A stretch of DNA of 62,657 nucleotides. Source: Halobacteriales archaeon SW_7_65_23. Lineage in GTDB: Archaea; Halobacteriota; Halobacteria; Halobacteriales; Haloarculaceae. The DNA lies in contig PXSQ01000027.1 of NCBI GenBank assembly GCA_003022725.1, positions 1-62,657 on the forward strand, given 5' to 3'. Below are positions 46,690-56,616 of the stretch, piece after piece. The position numbers were made by a program, and so were the translations under genes. A model generated the notes under the pieces. It was given only the letters and a program-made list of their open reading frames with translations, was not told the origin of the DNA and searched no databases. Positions within the stretch are counted from its first letter, which is position 1, and the number at the start of each line of letters is the position of its first letter.

Positions 46690-47583
46690 TTACAACACCC
46701 ACAACTGGACGGTCCAGAACGACTCCCAGGCGTCCCGGAGGGCGTTCTCGGGCTCGCCGGTGGCGTCGACGGCGTCGGTGGCGTCCGCGAGGTGCATCAT
46801 CTCGCCGAGCACGGACCGTTCGCCGACGACGTAGAGGCGGTCAGTTTCGCGCTCCTCGAGGGCGGCAACGCACCGATCCAGATGTTCGTCGATCTGTTCG
46901 TCCCGGAGGCGTTCGAAGCGGGCCTGCGAGAAGCCGCCCTTGGAGTGCTGGCTCTTGATGTCGCTGTCGAACCCGTGGAAGGCGGTGCGCTCGTCGCCCT
47001 GGTAGGTGCCCATCGCGAACAGGTCCGAGCGGATCAACGCGAGGGTGTACCGGCCACGGGGCTGGAACCACTCGCGGTCGATGCGGAACCCGTCGTCCCA
47101 CTCGACGAACGGCTCCGGCGCCACGGGTGGGCGGAGGCAGGCTGCAAGGAGGGACCCGTCGTCACCCAGTGCCAGGCACGGCGCGGCCCGGGAAACGAGC
47201 GCCGCGCGCTCGCCGAACGCCTCCCGGAGCTCCGCCGGCCTGTCGTAGCCGTCGGCGACGTACGCCGACAGCGCGCCCTGCGGGCCCGTCTCGACCGACG
47301 CCAGCCTGGCGAGTACCTCGTCCAGCTCGCGGCCGCGGAGTTCCGCCTCACGGCGGTAGGAGAGGGTCGTCTCGCCGGACTGCAGTCGATCGACCTGGTC
47401 TTCGAGCTGCGTGACCCGGTCTTCGAGCTTGTTGGCCCGGCGCTGGGCCTCCTGGCGGTCGGTCACCGCCTCGGTGCGGCGCTGCTCTTCGGCCTCGAAT
47501 TGCTCCTCCAGGCGCTCGATCTCGGCCTCCAGCTCCTCGATCTCCTGTTTGAGTTGCGTCCGACCGAGCAGGTCGTCCAGCAT
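46690..47583 (-). CDS. Vms1/ANKZF1-family (aeRF1-like) protein
   Basis: N-terminal coiled coil LKQEIEELEAEIERLEEQFEAEEQRR; AMGTYQGDERTAFHGFDSDIKSQHSKGGFSQARFERLRDEQIDEHLDRC. Confidence 0.85.
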   Translation of the reverse strand: MLDDLLGRTQLKQEIEELEAEIERLEEQFEAEEQRRTEAVTDRQEAQRRANKLEDRVTQLEDQVDRLQSGETTLSYRREAELRGRELDEVLARLASVETGPQGALSAYVADGYDRPAELREAFGERAALVSRAAPCLALGDDGSLLAACLRPPVAPEPFVEWDDGFRIDREWFQPRGRYTLALIRSDLFAMGTYQGDERTAFHGFDSDIKSQHSKGGFSQARFERLRDEQIDEHLDRCVAALEERETDRLYVVGERSVLGEMMHLADATDAVDATGEPENALRDAWESFWTVQLWVL

Positions 47584-47628
47584 TGTCTCATCCCCGGACC
47601 CCACCCCTTATAAATCTCGTGTCACGCC

Positions 47629-47711
47629 AAGTACGTGAAAACTCGAACTGAGAATCCAGGCGGAAAGAGTCTGTATCCGCAGATAGCAGGGACTGGTGAG
47701 TAAAGGAATTA
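47629..47711. mobile_element. Family D remnant (D5), both termini missing, abutting C2
   Basis: AAGTACGTGAAAACTCGAACTGAGAATCCAGGCGGAAAGAGTCTGTATCCGCAGATAGCAGGGACTGGTGAGTAAAGGAATTA. Confidence 0.82.
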
Positions 47712-47819
47712 TACTGTCGGACGTAATTTCGTGGAGTCACGCGTCACGTTCAGCCGTTCAACCGTGCGAATACAACCAGGAGAGTGTCACGACGTGACAC
47801 AGAGTTACGTCCGACAGTA
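47712..47819. mobile_element. Family C element (C2), 108 bp, inverted relative to C1/C3
   Basis: TACTGTCGGACGTAATTTCGTGGAGTCACG...CGACGTGACACAGAGTTACGTCCGACAGTA|TGA. Confidence 0.92.
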
Positions 47820-47831
47820 TGAGTATATCGT

Positions 47832-47900
47832 TGGTTTCACGGGCTGAAACGCACAACACGCGATTCCATAGCGGTGAAAAGTCACGCACAACCGTATGAC
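47832..47900. mobile_element. Possible degenerate family A relic
   Basis: GGTTTCACGGGCTGAAAC...GCGGTGAAAAGTCACGCACAACCGTATGA resembles interior and right end of A5. Confidence 0.35.
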
Positions 47901-47973
47901 GCGAGAACGGCCGAGATACGCCCTGCACCTGTCTTCACAATCCTTATCGGATCCCCTCCGGAAGGGGGTGGTA

Positions 47974-48906
47974 ATGAAGGTCTCCGTGATTATCTGCACG
48001 TATACGATGGATTTGTACGACGATTTCCAGGATGCGGTCGACAGCATCCTAAACCAGTCGCACGACGACGTGGAAGCCGTGCTGATCTCGGACGGAAACG
48101 AAACCGTATACGAGCAGATGGAAGAGGACTACGGTGACAGGGACGACGTGGTCGTCGGGATGACCGACGAAAACGTGGGCGTCGGCGAGGCGCGGAATCT
48201 GGGGATCGACCTGTCGACGGGGGACGTCATAGCGCAGATCGACGACGACGCCGTCGCCGCTCCCGACTGGGTTGCAGAGCTCGTCCGTGTATACGAGCAA
48301 ACAGACGCCATCGCCGCTGGCGGGAAGATGGTGCCTCTCTGGGTGGCCGGTAAGCCCCGATTTCTCCCGGAGGAGTTCTACTGGCTGATCGGCGTCAACC
48401 ACCGGTGGTTCGCCGAACCCTTCGAGGAGGTCCGCAACACCTACGCCTCGAACATCTCGTTCCGGCGGGAAATCATCGAGGAACTCGGCGGGTTCGACCC
48501 CAACGTTGGCCGGAAGGGCGATGCGGAGATTCAGGCGACCGAGTCGGAGATCGGCACCCGCCTCCAGCGCGAGTTCGGCCGGGGTGTGATCTACAACCCC
48601 GACGCCGAAGTCGCACACAAGATCTTCGGCTACCGGACTGACCGGAGGTGGATCGCCGAACGCGCGTTCTATCAGGGGTACTCGAAACGCGTCCTCGAAA
48701 CGCTGTTGCCGGAGGCTGACACGTCCGAGGAGTCCGACTTCCTGCGGTTCCTCGGCATCGAGGCGATCCCGCGCCGCATCCGGGGCATCGTCGACGACCC
48801 GTCGCGGGAAAACGTTGAACAACTCCTCTGGCTAGTGTTGCTCACCGCGCTCGTCGGCTTCGGCTACGTGTATGGGATTTTGACCTGGGATGGCGACACA
48901 GCTTGA
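47974..48906 (+). CDS. Glycosyltransferase family 2 (AglG/AglI-like)
   Basis: MKVSVIICTYTMDLYDDFQDAVDSILNQSHDDVEAVLISDG; AQIDDDAVAAPDWV; C-terminal TM. Confidence 0.92.
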   Translation: MKVSVIICTYTMDLYDDFQDAVDSILNQSHDDVEAVLISDGNETVYEQMEEDYGDRDDVVVGMTDENVGVGEARNLGIDLSTGDVIAQIDDDAVAAPDWVAELVRVYEQTDAIAAGGKMVPLWVAGKPRFLPEEFYWLIGVNHRWFAEPFEEVRNTYASNISFRREIIEELGGFDPNVGRKGDAEIQATESEIGTRLQREFGRGVIYNPDAEVAHKIFGYRTDRRWIAERAFYQGYSKRVLETLLPEADTSEESDFLRFLGIEAIPRRIRGIVDDPSRENVEQLLWLVLLTALVGFGYVYGILTWDGDTA

Positions 48907-49016
48907 GGTGCCTCCGATCCCGTCGTCTCGTTGCGCCGGCGTAAGCTGGCCGTAACTATCAGGATGGTCGGTACACAACCGATGGGCTGAAATTCACCAC
49001 CGCCCAGGATCACACT

Positions 49017-50288
49017 ATGTCAGGACAGACCCGGGTCGGCGTCGTCGGCCTCGGCTACGTCGGGCTCCCGCTTTCGCTCGCGATGCACAGGGCCGGCTAC
49101 GACGTGGTCGGCGTCGACGTCGACGAGGACACGGTCGCATCGCTCCGCGACGGTCACTCGACAGTCAGCGACGTCTCGGACGCGGACGTCGCCAACGCAC
49201 TGGAGGAAGGAATTACGTTCACGGCTGACTATGCCGCACTCTCGGCCGTCGACGGCGTCTCGATCTGCGTGCCAACGCCGCTGCGGAAAACCGACACGCC
49301 GGATCTCTCCTTCGTCGTCGACGCTGCGCAACAGCTTACCCCCATGGTTCCCGACGGCTGTACAGTTGTCCTCGAAAGCACTGTCTACCCCGGAGCGACC
49401 CGTGAGGTCGTCGGCGACACGCTCGCGGAAAACGGGGAGACGATCGGCAAGGACATCTACCTGGCGTTCTCCCCGGAGCGGATCGACCCCGGCAACGAGG
49501 AGTACGGCCCCACGGAGATCCCGAAGGTCCTCGGCGGGGTTACCGACGCCTGCGGTGACCACGCAGAGGCGCTGTACGAACAGGTGTTCGACGAAATCGT
49601 CCGGGTGAACTCCGCCACGGAGGCGGAGCTCGTCAAGCTGCTCGAGAACACGTTCCGCGCGGTCAACATCGGTCTCATCAACGAGCTCGCACAGGTCGCT
49701 CACGAACTGGACGCCAACATCTGGAGCACGATCGACGCGGCCGCCACGAAGCCGTTCGGCTTCATGTCCTTCTATCCGGGGCCGGGGCTGGGGGGCCACT
49801 GTATCCCCGTCGACCCCTTTTATCTCTCCTGGAAGGCAAGCCAGCAGGGGATCGACACCCGCTTCATCCACCTCGCGGACACGGTCAACCGCGAGATGCC
49901 CGGCCACGTCGTCCAGCGGATCGTCGAACTGCTGAACGACCGCGGGGTTGCGGTGTCGACCGCGGACATTCTCGTTGCCGGTGTCGCGTACAAACCGGAC
50001 GTCTCGGACACGCGCGAGTCGCCCGCGATCGACATCATCAACCAGCTCGAGGGCTGGAACGCCGACGTGGCGTACCACGACCCACACGTTCCGACGCTGG
50101 ACGTTGTCGGGACCGAGTACGAGTCCGTCGAGCTGATCCGCGAGCGCCTCCAGGCAACGGACTGCGTGGTGCTCGTGACCGATCACTCAGCGTTCGACGT
50201 CGCGGAGATCGTCGAACACGCGCCGCTGGTGTTCGACACCAGAAACGCGACCGAGGGGCTCGGCGACGACGGGATTGTCCACCTGTAG
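49017..50288 (+). CDS. Nucleotide-sugar (UDP-glucose/UDP-ManNAc type) 6-dehydrogenase
   Basis: VGVVGLGYVGLPLSLAMHRAGYDVVGVDVD; AFSPERIDPGN; PGPGLGGHCIPVDPFYLSWKA. Confidence 0.94.
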   Translation: MSGQTRVGVVGLGYVGLPLSLAMHRAGYDVVGVDVDEDTVASLRDGHSTVSDVSDADVANALEEGITFTADYAALSAVDGVSICVPTPLRKTDTPDLSFVVDAAQQLTPMVPDGCTVVLESTVYPGATREVVGDTLAENGETIGKDIYLAFSPERIDPGNEEYGPTEIPKVLGGVTDACGDHAEALYEQVFDEIVRVNSATEAELVKLLENTFRAVNIGLINELAQVAHELDANIWSTIDAAATKPFGFMSFYPGPGLGGHCIPVDPFYLSWKASQQGIDTRFIHLADTVNREMPGHVVQRIVELLNDRGVAVSTADILVAGVAYKPDVSDTRESPAIDIINQLEGWNADVAYHDPHVPTLDVVGTEYESVELIRERLQATDCVVLVTDHSAFDVAEIVEHAPLVFDTRNATEGLGDDGIVHL

Positions 50289-50305
50289 CGTCGGAGCAGG
50301 TTCGG

Positions 50306-52057
50306 TCAGGGTTTCCGCAGCAGCCACTCCCCCAGCGCCAGGGCGTCCAGCCCCATTCCGTAGAAGTCCTTGATCGCCTCGGTCGGGGTCGTCACGATCG
50401 GCTCCCCGTGGTCGTTGAACGAGGTGTTCAGCACGACCGGGACGCCGGTGATCGACTCGAACTCGCTGATCAGGCGGTAATACCGCGGATTCTGGTTCTC
50501 GTTGACCGTCTGCGGGCGCGTCGTGTCGTCCGCCGGGTGGAGCACGGCCTCGATGTCGTCTTTGTGCTCCTGGCTGACGTCGAACGTTTTGATCATGAAC
50601 GGCGAGGGCTCCGCGTTCTCCAGGTACTCGTCGGCGGCCTCCTCGAGCATCGAAGGGGCAAAGGGCCGCCACTCCTCGCGGTGTTTCACGTACCGGTTCA
50701 CCCGGTCGCGGGACGCCTCCGTTCGCGGGTCTGCCAGGATGCTCCGGTTGCCGAGTGCGCGTGGGCCCATTTCGAGCCGACCCTGGAACCATCCGATAAG
50801 CTTGCCGTCTGCCAGCAGCTCCGCGACCTCCCGTTCTATGTCGTCCGACTGCTCGTACTCCAGTTTGTTCTTCTCGAGCGTCTCCTCGATCCTGCTGTTC
50901 GAGTACGAGGGCCCGTGGTAGACGGTCGGCATGTCGAGGGGTTTCTTCTGGTGCAACATCCCTGCGCCGAGCGCAAGGCCGCCGTCGTGTGCCACGGGCT
51001 GGATGTAGATGTCGTCCACTGCGTCGAGTTCCATCACGCGCTTGTTCATCTTGCAGTTCAGCGCCACCCCACCCGCGAGTCCCACGTTCGACGTGCTGAA
51101 CTTCCGGAGGTATGCCCGCACGATATCGAGGACCGTTTCCTCGAGGAACTGCTGAATAGTGAACGCGAAGTCCTGCTCCCAGTCGGTGTACTCACCAGCC
51201 TCCTTCTTGCGGGAGCGTCCGAACATATCCTCGAGCTTTTCGACGCCGTCCTCGATCTCGCCTGTCGTCACTTCAGTCACGTCATAGTCGACACCGCCGT
51301 CGACGACCGATCGCAGTTTGCGATCGATCCGCTCGTTGTGCTTGCCGTATGGTGCGAGCCCCATGATCTTTCCTTCGCCGTTGAACGCTCGGTAGCCGAG
51401 AAACTCCGTCGCTGCACCGTACAGCAGTCCGAGGCTGTTGGGGTGCTCGTACGTCCGCTCGCGGGTGAGTTCGCCGTTTTTCGCCCGCCAGACGACCGTC
51501 GAGTCGTATTCGCCCCTGCCGTCAGCTGTGAGGACGAGCCCCTCCTCGAACGTTGCAGGGTAGTAGGCGCCGGCCGCGTGACACCGGTGATGCGAAAGCG
51601 TCGAGATCGGGGGCACCGGCCCGGTGAACTCGTTCTCGAGCCGCTGTTCGACGAGTTCGACCAGTTCGTCCGAGCGGGCGCCGAGGTACTTGTCGACCGT
51701 ATCGGTCACGGTGGCGACGTTGCCCAGCAGCGACCCGGAGCTCTCCTCGCCGGCAGACCGCCTGAAGAAACTCGGGTTCGTGACGACGTTCTGGACGTGG
51801 CTCGAGAGCAGTTTCGAGAGGAGTTCCGGACGGTACGGGAGCAGAATCTCGTCGACGTCGGCCAGTTCAATTCCGCAGTCGTCGAGACAGGCCCTGATCG
51901 ACCGTTTCGGAAACTGGTTTGCGGCGTGTTTCCGCCGGGAGAGGCGTTCTTCCTCGATCCCGTAGACAACTTCCCCGTCCTCGAAAATCACGGAACTCGG
52001 GTCGTGGACCCCGAAGCCACGGGTAGTCGGTTTGAACGAGAGAACGTAATCGGACAT
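50306..52057 (-). CDS. NodU/CmcH-type carbamoyltransferase
   Basis: GVHDPSSVIFEDGEVVYGIEEERLSRRKHA; SHHRCHAAGAYYPATFEEGLVLTADGRGEYDS; NVGLAGGVALNCKMNKRV; GRLEMGPRALGNRSILADPR. Confidence 0.95.
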   Translation of the reverse strand: MSDYVLSFKPTTRGFGVHDPSSVIFEDGEVVYGIEEERLSRRKHAANQFPKRSIRACLDDCGIELADVDEILLPYRPELLSKLLSSHVQNVVTNPSFFRRSAGEESSGSLLGNVATVTDTVDKYLGARSDELVELVEQRLENEFTGPVPPISTLSHHRCHAAGAYYPATFEEGLVLTADGRGEYDSTVVWRAKNGELTRERTYEHPNSLGLLYGAATEFLGYRAFNGEGKIMGLAPYGKHNERIDRKLRSVVDGGVDYDVTEVTTGEIEDGVEKLEDMFGRSRKKEAGEYTDWEQDFAFTIQQFLEETVLDIVRAYLRKFSTSNVGLAGGVALNCKMNKRVMELDAVDDIYIQPVAHDGGLALGAGMLHQKKPLDMPTVYHGPSYSNSRIEETLEKNKLEYEQSDDIEREVAELLADGKLIGWFQGRLEMGPRALGNRSILADPRTEASRDRVNRYVKHREEWRPFAPSMLEEAADEYLENAEPSPFMIKTFDVSQEHKDDIEAVLHPADDTTRPQTVNENQNPRYYRLISEFESITGVPVVLNTSFNDHGEPIVTTPTEAIKDFYGMGLDALALGEWLLRKP

Positions 52058-52217
52058 ACTCCCCTCTTTCCCCAATTGTGGCATATACTTTTTGAAATCC
52101 ACACCCGATACGCTGATAGAGCGACCCTTGCCGGAACGGCCGATCCGACTCTCTGGGGACGGCCCGTCCGTGTCCGGCAACCGACACATTCAACCGGGCG
52201 GCTATAGGAGTACAGGT

Positions 52218-53162
52218 ATGCCCACTGCGCTGGTCACAGGGGTCGCCGGCTTCATCGGGTCGACCCTCGCCGACGCGCTGCTGGATCGTGGCTACGACGT
52301 CGTCGGTATCGACAACTTCGAGACTGGCCGCCGCGAGAACCTTGACCGCCTGCGTCCCCGGGATTCGTTCACCTTCTCCGAAACTGACATTCGCAGCAGG
52401 GATGAGGTCCCAACGGTGATGGACGGGGTCGAGTACGTGTTCCATCAGGCCGCTGTGCCCTCGGTCCCGCGGAGCGTCGAGGACCCGGTCACCTCCACGG
52501 ACGGGAACTGTACCGGCACCGCCGTCGTCCTCGATGCGGCGCGGAAGGCGGACGTCGACACTGCTGTCGTCGCCTCGTCGTCGTCGGTGTACGGATCCAG
52601 TGAGGAGCTCCCGAAAGTCGAGACGATGGAGTCGGCCCCGGAGTCGCCCTACGCACTCTCGAAGTACTACACCGAGCAGCTTGCGTTGCAGTGTAGCGAC
52701 CTCTACGACATCGACACAGTGGCGCTCCGGTATTTCAACGTGTTCGGCCCGTACCAGGACCCGGAAGGGGAGTATGCGGCCGTAATTCCGAAGTTCATCG
52801 GCCTGATGCTCGCGGGCGATCGGCCGGTCATCTACGGCGACGGCGAACAGTCACGCGATTTCACTTACATCGAGAACGTGATCCAGGCAAACGTCCTCGC
52901 TGCGGAGGGTGACGTGACCGGCGAGACGTTCAACGTGGCTTGCGGGAACAGGATCACAGTAAACGAACTCGTCGAGACGCTGAACCGGAAGCTCGGGACC
53001 GACTTCGATCCGATCTACGACGATCCCCGTCCCGGCGACGTGCGCCACTCGGCGGCCGACATCTCGAAGGCACGGGAGCTGCTCGGCTACGATCCGGAGG
53101 TGTCCTTCGAGGAGGGAATCGAGCGGACGATCGCCGCGTTCGAGCAGCGGCACGCGAACTGA
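52218..53162 (+). CDS. NAD-dependent epimerase/dehydratase (UDP-glucose 4-epimerase-like)
   Basis: ALVTGVAGFIGSTLADALLDRGYDVVGIDNF; SSSSVYG; YALSKYYTE. Confidence 0.94.
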   Translation: MPTALVTGVAGFIGSTLADALLDRGYDVVGIDNFETGRRENLDRLRPRDSFTFSETDIRSRDEVPTVMDGVEYVFHQAAVPSVPRSVEDPVTSTDGNCTGTAVVLDAARKADVDTAVVASSSSVYGSSEELPKVETMESAPESPYALSKYYTEQLALQCSDLYDIDTVALRYFNVFGPYQDPEGEYAAVIPKFIGLMLAGDRPVIYGDGEQSRDFTYIENVIQANVLAAEGDVTGETFNVACGNRITVNELVETLNRKLGTDFDPIYDDPRPGDVRHSAADISKARELLGYDPEVSFEEGIERTIAAFEQRHAN

Positions 53163-53182
53163 TTCCCATCCGATCTTCACTC

Positions 53183-54319
53183 ATGGACGACGAGATCGGT
53201 GGCGTCTGCATCGTCACGCAGCCGGGGGGCGGGCAGAGTGAGAAAACCCACGCACGCGACCTGGCGCGCATCGTAGGCGAACTCACCTCCGTGGCTGTCA
53301 TGACAGCCAATCTATCGCCGAATTCGCCACTGCGAGACGAGCAAGAGGTCGTGGAGTTCAGTTCGAGCGCGGTCGGTGACAATATCATGATCGCTGCCGT
53401 ACAGTTTCTCGTGAATCAGGTGCGACTCTGCCTGGCGATCCACCGCCGCGACGAGTCGATCGTCCTGTTTTTCGGCACCACGTCGTACCTGTTACCAGTG
53501 CTGTTCGCACGACTCCGCGGCAAGCGCGTGGCGGTCCTGCCGCGCGGTGACGTTCCCCTGTCACTCCGCCTCCGGTGGGAACAGCGAGCCCCGGACAACG
53601 TTGCGCGGCTGTTTGCGGGGATGGTCAGAGTGCTCGAACGGCTCACCTACGTAGCTGCGCACGGCATCATCACGTACTCGCCAGGAGTGGCGCAGGCACT
53701 CGACCTCGACCGGTATAAGTCGAAGCTCCACACGACCGGAGCCCGATTTATCGACACCGACCGGTTCTCGGTCGAGGTTCCCTACGACCAGCGGGGACGA
53801 ACAGTCGGCTTTCTCGGGCGACTCGACGTCGAGAAGCGCATTCCGACGCTCGTCGAGGCGGTCGCACAGCTCCCCGACGACATACAAGTGCGGTTTGTCG
53901 GCGACGGGGCGTACCGGGAGGAACTCGAACGACGGCTCGCCGACGAGATTGCCACTGGACAGGTCGAGGTGGTCGGCTGGGTCGATCACGAGGAGGTGCC
54001 GGCCGAACTCAACAGGATGCGGCTGCTGTTGCTCCCCTCCAAGACGGAGGGCCTGCCGACGACAATCCTGGAGGCGATGGCCTGCGGTACGCCGGCGTAC
54101 GCGACGCCGGTATCGGGGGTCCCGGATGTCGTACAGGACGGCGAAACGGGCTTTCTGATGCAGTCCGTCGATCCGGATGCTATCGCCGCCGGGATCACAG
54201 AGATCCTCGACCGGCCCGATCTCGTGACGATCAGCGACCAGGGTCGCGACCTCGTCGAAACCGAGTACAGCTTCGAGGCAGCCGTGCAACGGTACGAGCG
54301 GATCCTCCGGACCATATAA
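53183..54319 (+). CDS. Glycosyltransferase family 4
   Basis: VGFLGRLDVEKRIPTLVEAVAQLPDDIQVRFVGDGAYR; LPSKTEGLPTTILEAMACGTPAYATPVSGVPDVV. Confidence 0.92.
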   Translation: MDDEIGGVCIVTQPGGGQSEKTHARDLARIVGELTSVAVMTANLSPNSPLRDEQEVVEFSSSAVGDNIMIAAVQFLVNQVRLCLAIHRRDESIVLFFGTTSYLLPVLFARLRGKRVAVLPRGDVPLSLRLRWEQRAPDNVARLFAGMVRVLERLTYVAAHGIITYSPGVAQALDLDRYKSKLHTTGARFIDTDRFSVEVPYDQRGRTVGFLGRLDVEKRIPTLVEAVAQLPDDIQVRFVGDGAYREELERRLADEIATGQVEVVGWVDHEEVPAELNRMRLLLLPSKTEGLPTTILEAMACGTPAYATPVSGVPDVVQDGETGFLMQSVDPDAIAAGITEILDRPDLVTISDQGRDLVETEYSFEAAVQRYERILRTI

Positions 54320-54375
54320 GTCCCCGACAACGGGTTACGTAACACCTAACTGTCCCGGCAGGGTATCGACCGAGT

Positions 54376-55350
54376 GTGACAGTTGTCGTCTTGGGTGTCG
54401 ACGCGCTGGATCCGGATCTGGTCGATCCTGTGGACCATCCACACCTTTGTCTGGAACGTCACGAACGGATCGAGACGATCGTCAGCTCCGCCGGTGAGCC
54501 GAGCACCCACGAACTCTGGCCGACGATCATCACTGGACTCCCACCGGACGAACACGGGCTCGTGCTCGACGATGGCGTGGCGTGGGAGAACCCGGCACTG
54601 AATTTCGCCAGCACTGTCGCTGACTACATGCTGCCCGAATCGATCCGAACCAAAATCGGCGCGTGGTTGCTGAACAACACCGCCGAGGATGCATTTCGGG
54701 TTCCGGCCACCTACTACGCGGAGCGTGGCATCTCGACTGTCTTCGACGGGATCGCGTCGAAAGCGATCGGCGTACCGAACTACGTTGTCGATACAGAGTC
54801 TGACGACCGTGAACATCAACTACGACGGAACATGGGTGACCTGTTCGAGCGGGATCCCGATGCAAAAGGGGGACACACCTCTGCGAACGTTGCGGAGTTT
54901 TACGAACAGTGTCTGGAAATGATGATGATCCGGGTCGCGCGCACCAGGAGGGCCCTCCGGAGCAGGCAGTACGAACTTGTGTTCGGGTACACGAGCGGCC
55001 TCGATCTGATCGGACACGTCTCACACGACCGGCCGAAGGTCCGGAACAGGGCCTACGGCGAGCTCGATCAGCTTGTGGCCGAACTCGCCGGCGACCTCCG
55101 TGCGGACGATACGTTGGTGCTCGTGAGTGATCACGGGCTTCAGAACGGGTTGCACACCGACGAGGCGATGGTTGCGAGCACCACGCCCGGGCTCTTGGAG
55201 GGTGTGACTGATGTCAGGGATATCAGGGGTGCGATCGAGAGGGCCATCCGACAGTCAGATTACTCACCGGAGTCACTCTGGGACGAACAGCGTAGTGGAG
55301 CATCAGCAGAACGGGTTGCAGAACAACTCGAAGATCTGGGGTACATGTGA
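54376..55350 (+). CDS. Alkaline-phosphatase-superfamily (type I phosphodiesterase-like) protein
   Basis: TVVVLGVDALDPDLV; STHELWPTIITGLPPDEHG; LVSDHGLQNGLHTDEAMVAST. Confidence 0.85.
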   Translation: MTVVVLGVDALDPDLVDPVDHPHLCLERHERIETIVSSAGEPSTHELWPTIITGLPPDEHGLVLDDGVAWENPALNFASTVADYMLPESIRTKIGAWLLNNTAEDAFRVPATYYAERGISTVFDGIASKAIGVPNYVVDTESDDREHQLRRNMGDLFERDPDAKGGHTSANVAEFYEQCLEMMMIRVARTRRALRSRQYELVFGYTSGLDLIGHVSHDRPKVRNRAYGELDQLVAELAGDLRADDTLVLVSDHGLQNGLHTDEAMVASTTPGLLEGVTDVRDIRGAIERAIRQSDYSPESLWDEQRSGASAERVAEQLEDLGYM

Positions 55351-55368
55351 GATACCAGCCCCACTCGG

Positions 55369-56490
55369 TCAATTACTCGTTCTCTTCTCCTCCAGAACGT
55401 TAGCGTACAAGTCCGCGTACTCCCCGGCGACGGCTTCCAGCGTGTAGTTTTCTTCGACTAGCTGCCGCCCGCGCTTCCCATACTGGTCTCTGAGATTAGA
55501 GTCTTCCGCGAGTTCGGCGAGCCTGCTCGCGAGATCGTCGGCGTCGTCGACACGGTGGAACAGACTGACGTTCTTGTACGGAAGCAGGAACGGGTCGATG
55601 TCCGAAAAGACGCATGGATTACCAGCGCCGAGGGCTTCGACGGCGGCGCTGGCAAACCCTTCCCACCGCGACGGCATGGCGTAGATGTCGATCCGCGTCA
55701 GGAGCTGGTAGACGGTGAACCGATCGACCATGCCGAGGAAGTGCACCTGCTCACGGACGCCGAGCCGATCCGACAGCGCTTCGAGTTCGGCTCTGGCCGG
55801 GCCGTCGCCAGCGATCACGAGGTCGAGGCGTTGCTCCGATCGTTCGTTGGCGCTACCCAAGCCCTTGATGAGCACGTCGATCGCCTTCTGTTCGGTGAGG
55901 ATCGCTGCGGTTCCGACGACGAGCGCCCCCTCCGGAATGTCCAGCCGGTCACGGAGGTCGTAATCGCTGGCCCTGGCGTCCTCGATCCGTACCAGGTCGA
56001 CGCCGTTCGGGATGATTTCGACGTCCTCCTCGTCGATGAGCGCTCGCTCCCACCGGGTAAACGACTCGTAGACTGCCCGCGAGTTCGGGACGATCCGGTC
56101 TGCGAGCCCGTTTGTGAGCCCGTTTGCGATCCGTCCTTTCCGGGTAAACCCGTTGCGCGTGTTCCCTTCGCGGGAAACCAATGGAATTCCGAGCCCGTAT
56201 CCCAGGAGTTTGGCAAACGACCCGGAGTGATTGTGGTGGGCCTGGATGAGATCGTACCGTTCCAATTCATTATGTGCACGCCTGTACGTGCTGCTATCAA
56301 TTCCAAATTTATTCCGACGGGCGTTGAGACAAGTTAAACCTACTCGATCGTCTCCTTCGAACGATTTTGCGTCAAACCATGCAAGTATGTCCACAGAGAA
56401 GTTCGTGTGATCGGTAATCGCAGTCCCTATGGTCGCTGGTACTGATGTTTCTGAAACTGCATTTACCACGTAACAGATATTGGTCACCAT
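55369..56490 (-). CDS. Glycosyltransferase family 4
   Basis: VGTAAILTEQKAIDVLIKGLGSA...LDLVIAGDGPARAELEALSDRLGVREQVHFLGMVDRFTVYQLLTRIDIYAMPSRWEGFASAAVEALGAGNPCVFSDI. Confidence 0.92.
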   Translation of the reverse strand: MVTNICYVVNAVSETSVPATIGTAITDHTNFSVDILAWFDAKSFEGDDRVGLTCLNARRNKFGIDSSTYRRAHNELERYDLIQAHHNHSGSFAKLLGYGLGIPLVSREGNTRNGFTRKGRIANGLTNGLADRIVPNSRAVYESFTRWERALIDEEDVEIIPNGVDLVRIEDARASDYDLRDRLDIPEGALVVGTAAILTEQKAIDVLIKGLGSANERSEQRLDLVIAGDGPARAELEALSDRLGVREQVHFLGMVDRFTVYQLLTRIDIYAMPSRWEGFASAAVEALGAGNPCVFSDIDPFLLPYKNVSLFHRVDDADDLASRLAELAEDSNLRDQYGKRGRQLVEENYTLEAVAGEYADLYANVLEEKRTSN

Positions 56491-56616
56491 CTAAACTGTA
56501 TAAAACGTATTCTGGCTTTGTCTGTTTGTTCGACACACAGTTCGGTCCTCAACAAATTAAACTACTCCATTGCTTATGATCAGTGGTGAGAAAGAATTAC
56601 AAATGGGTAAAGACAA

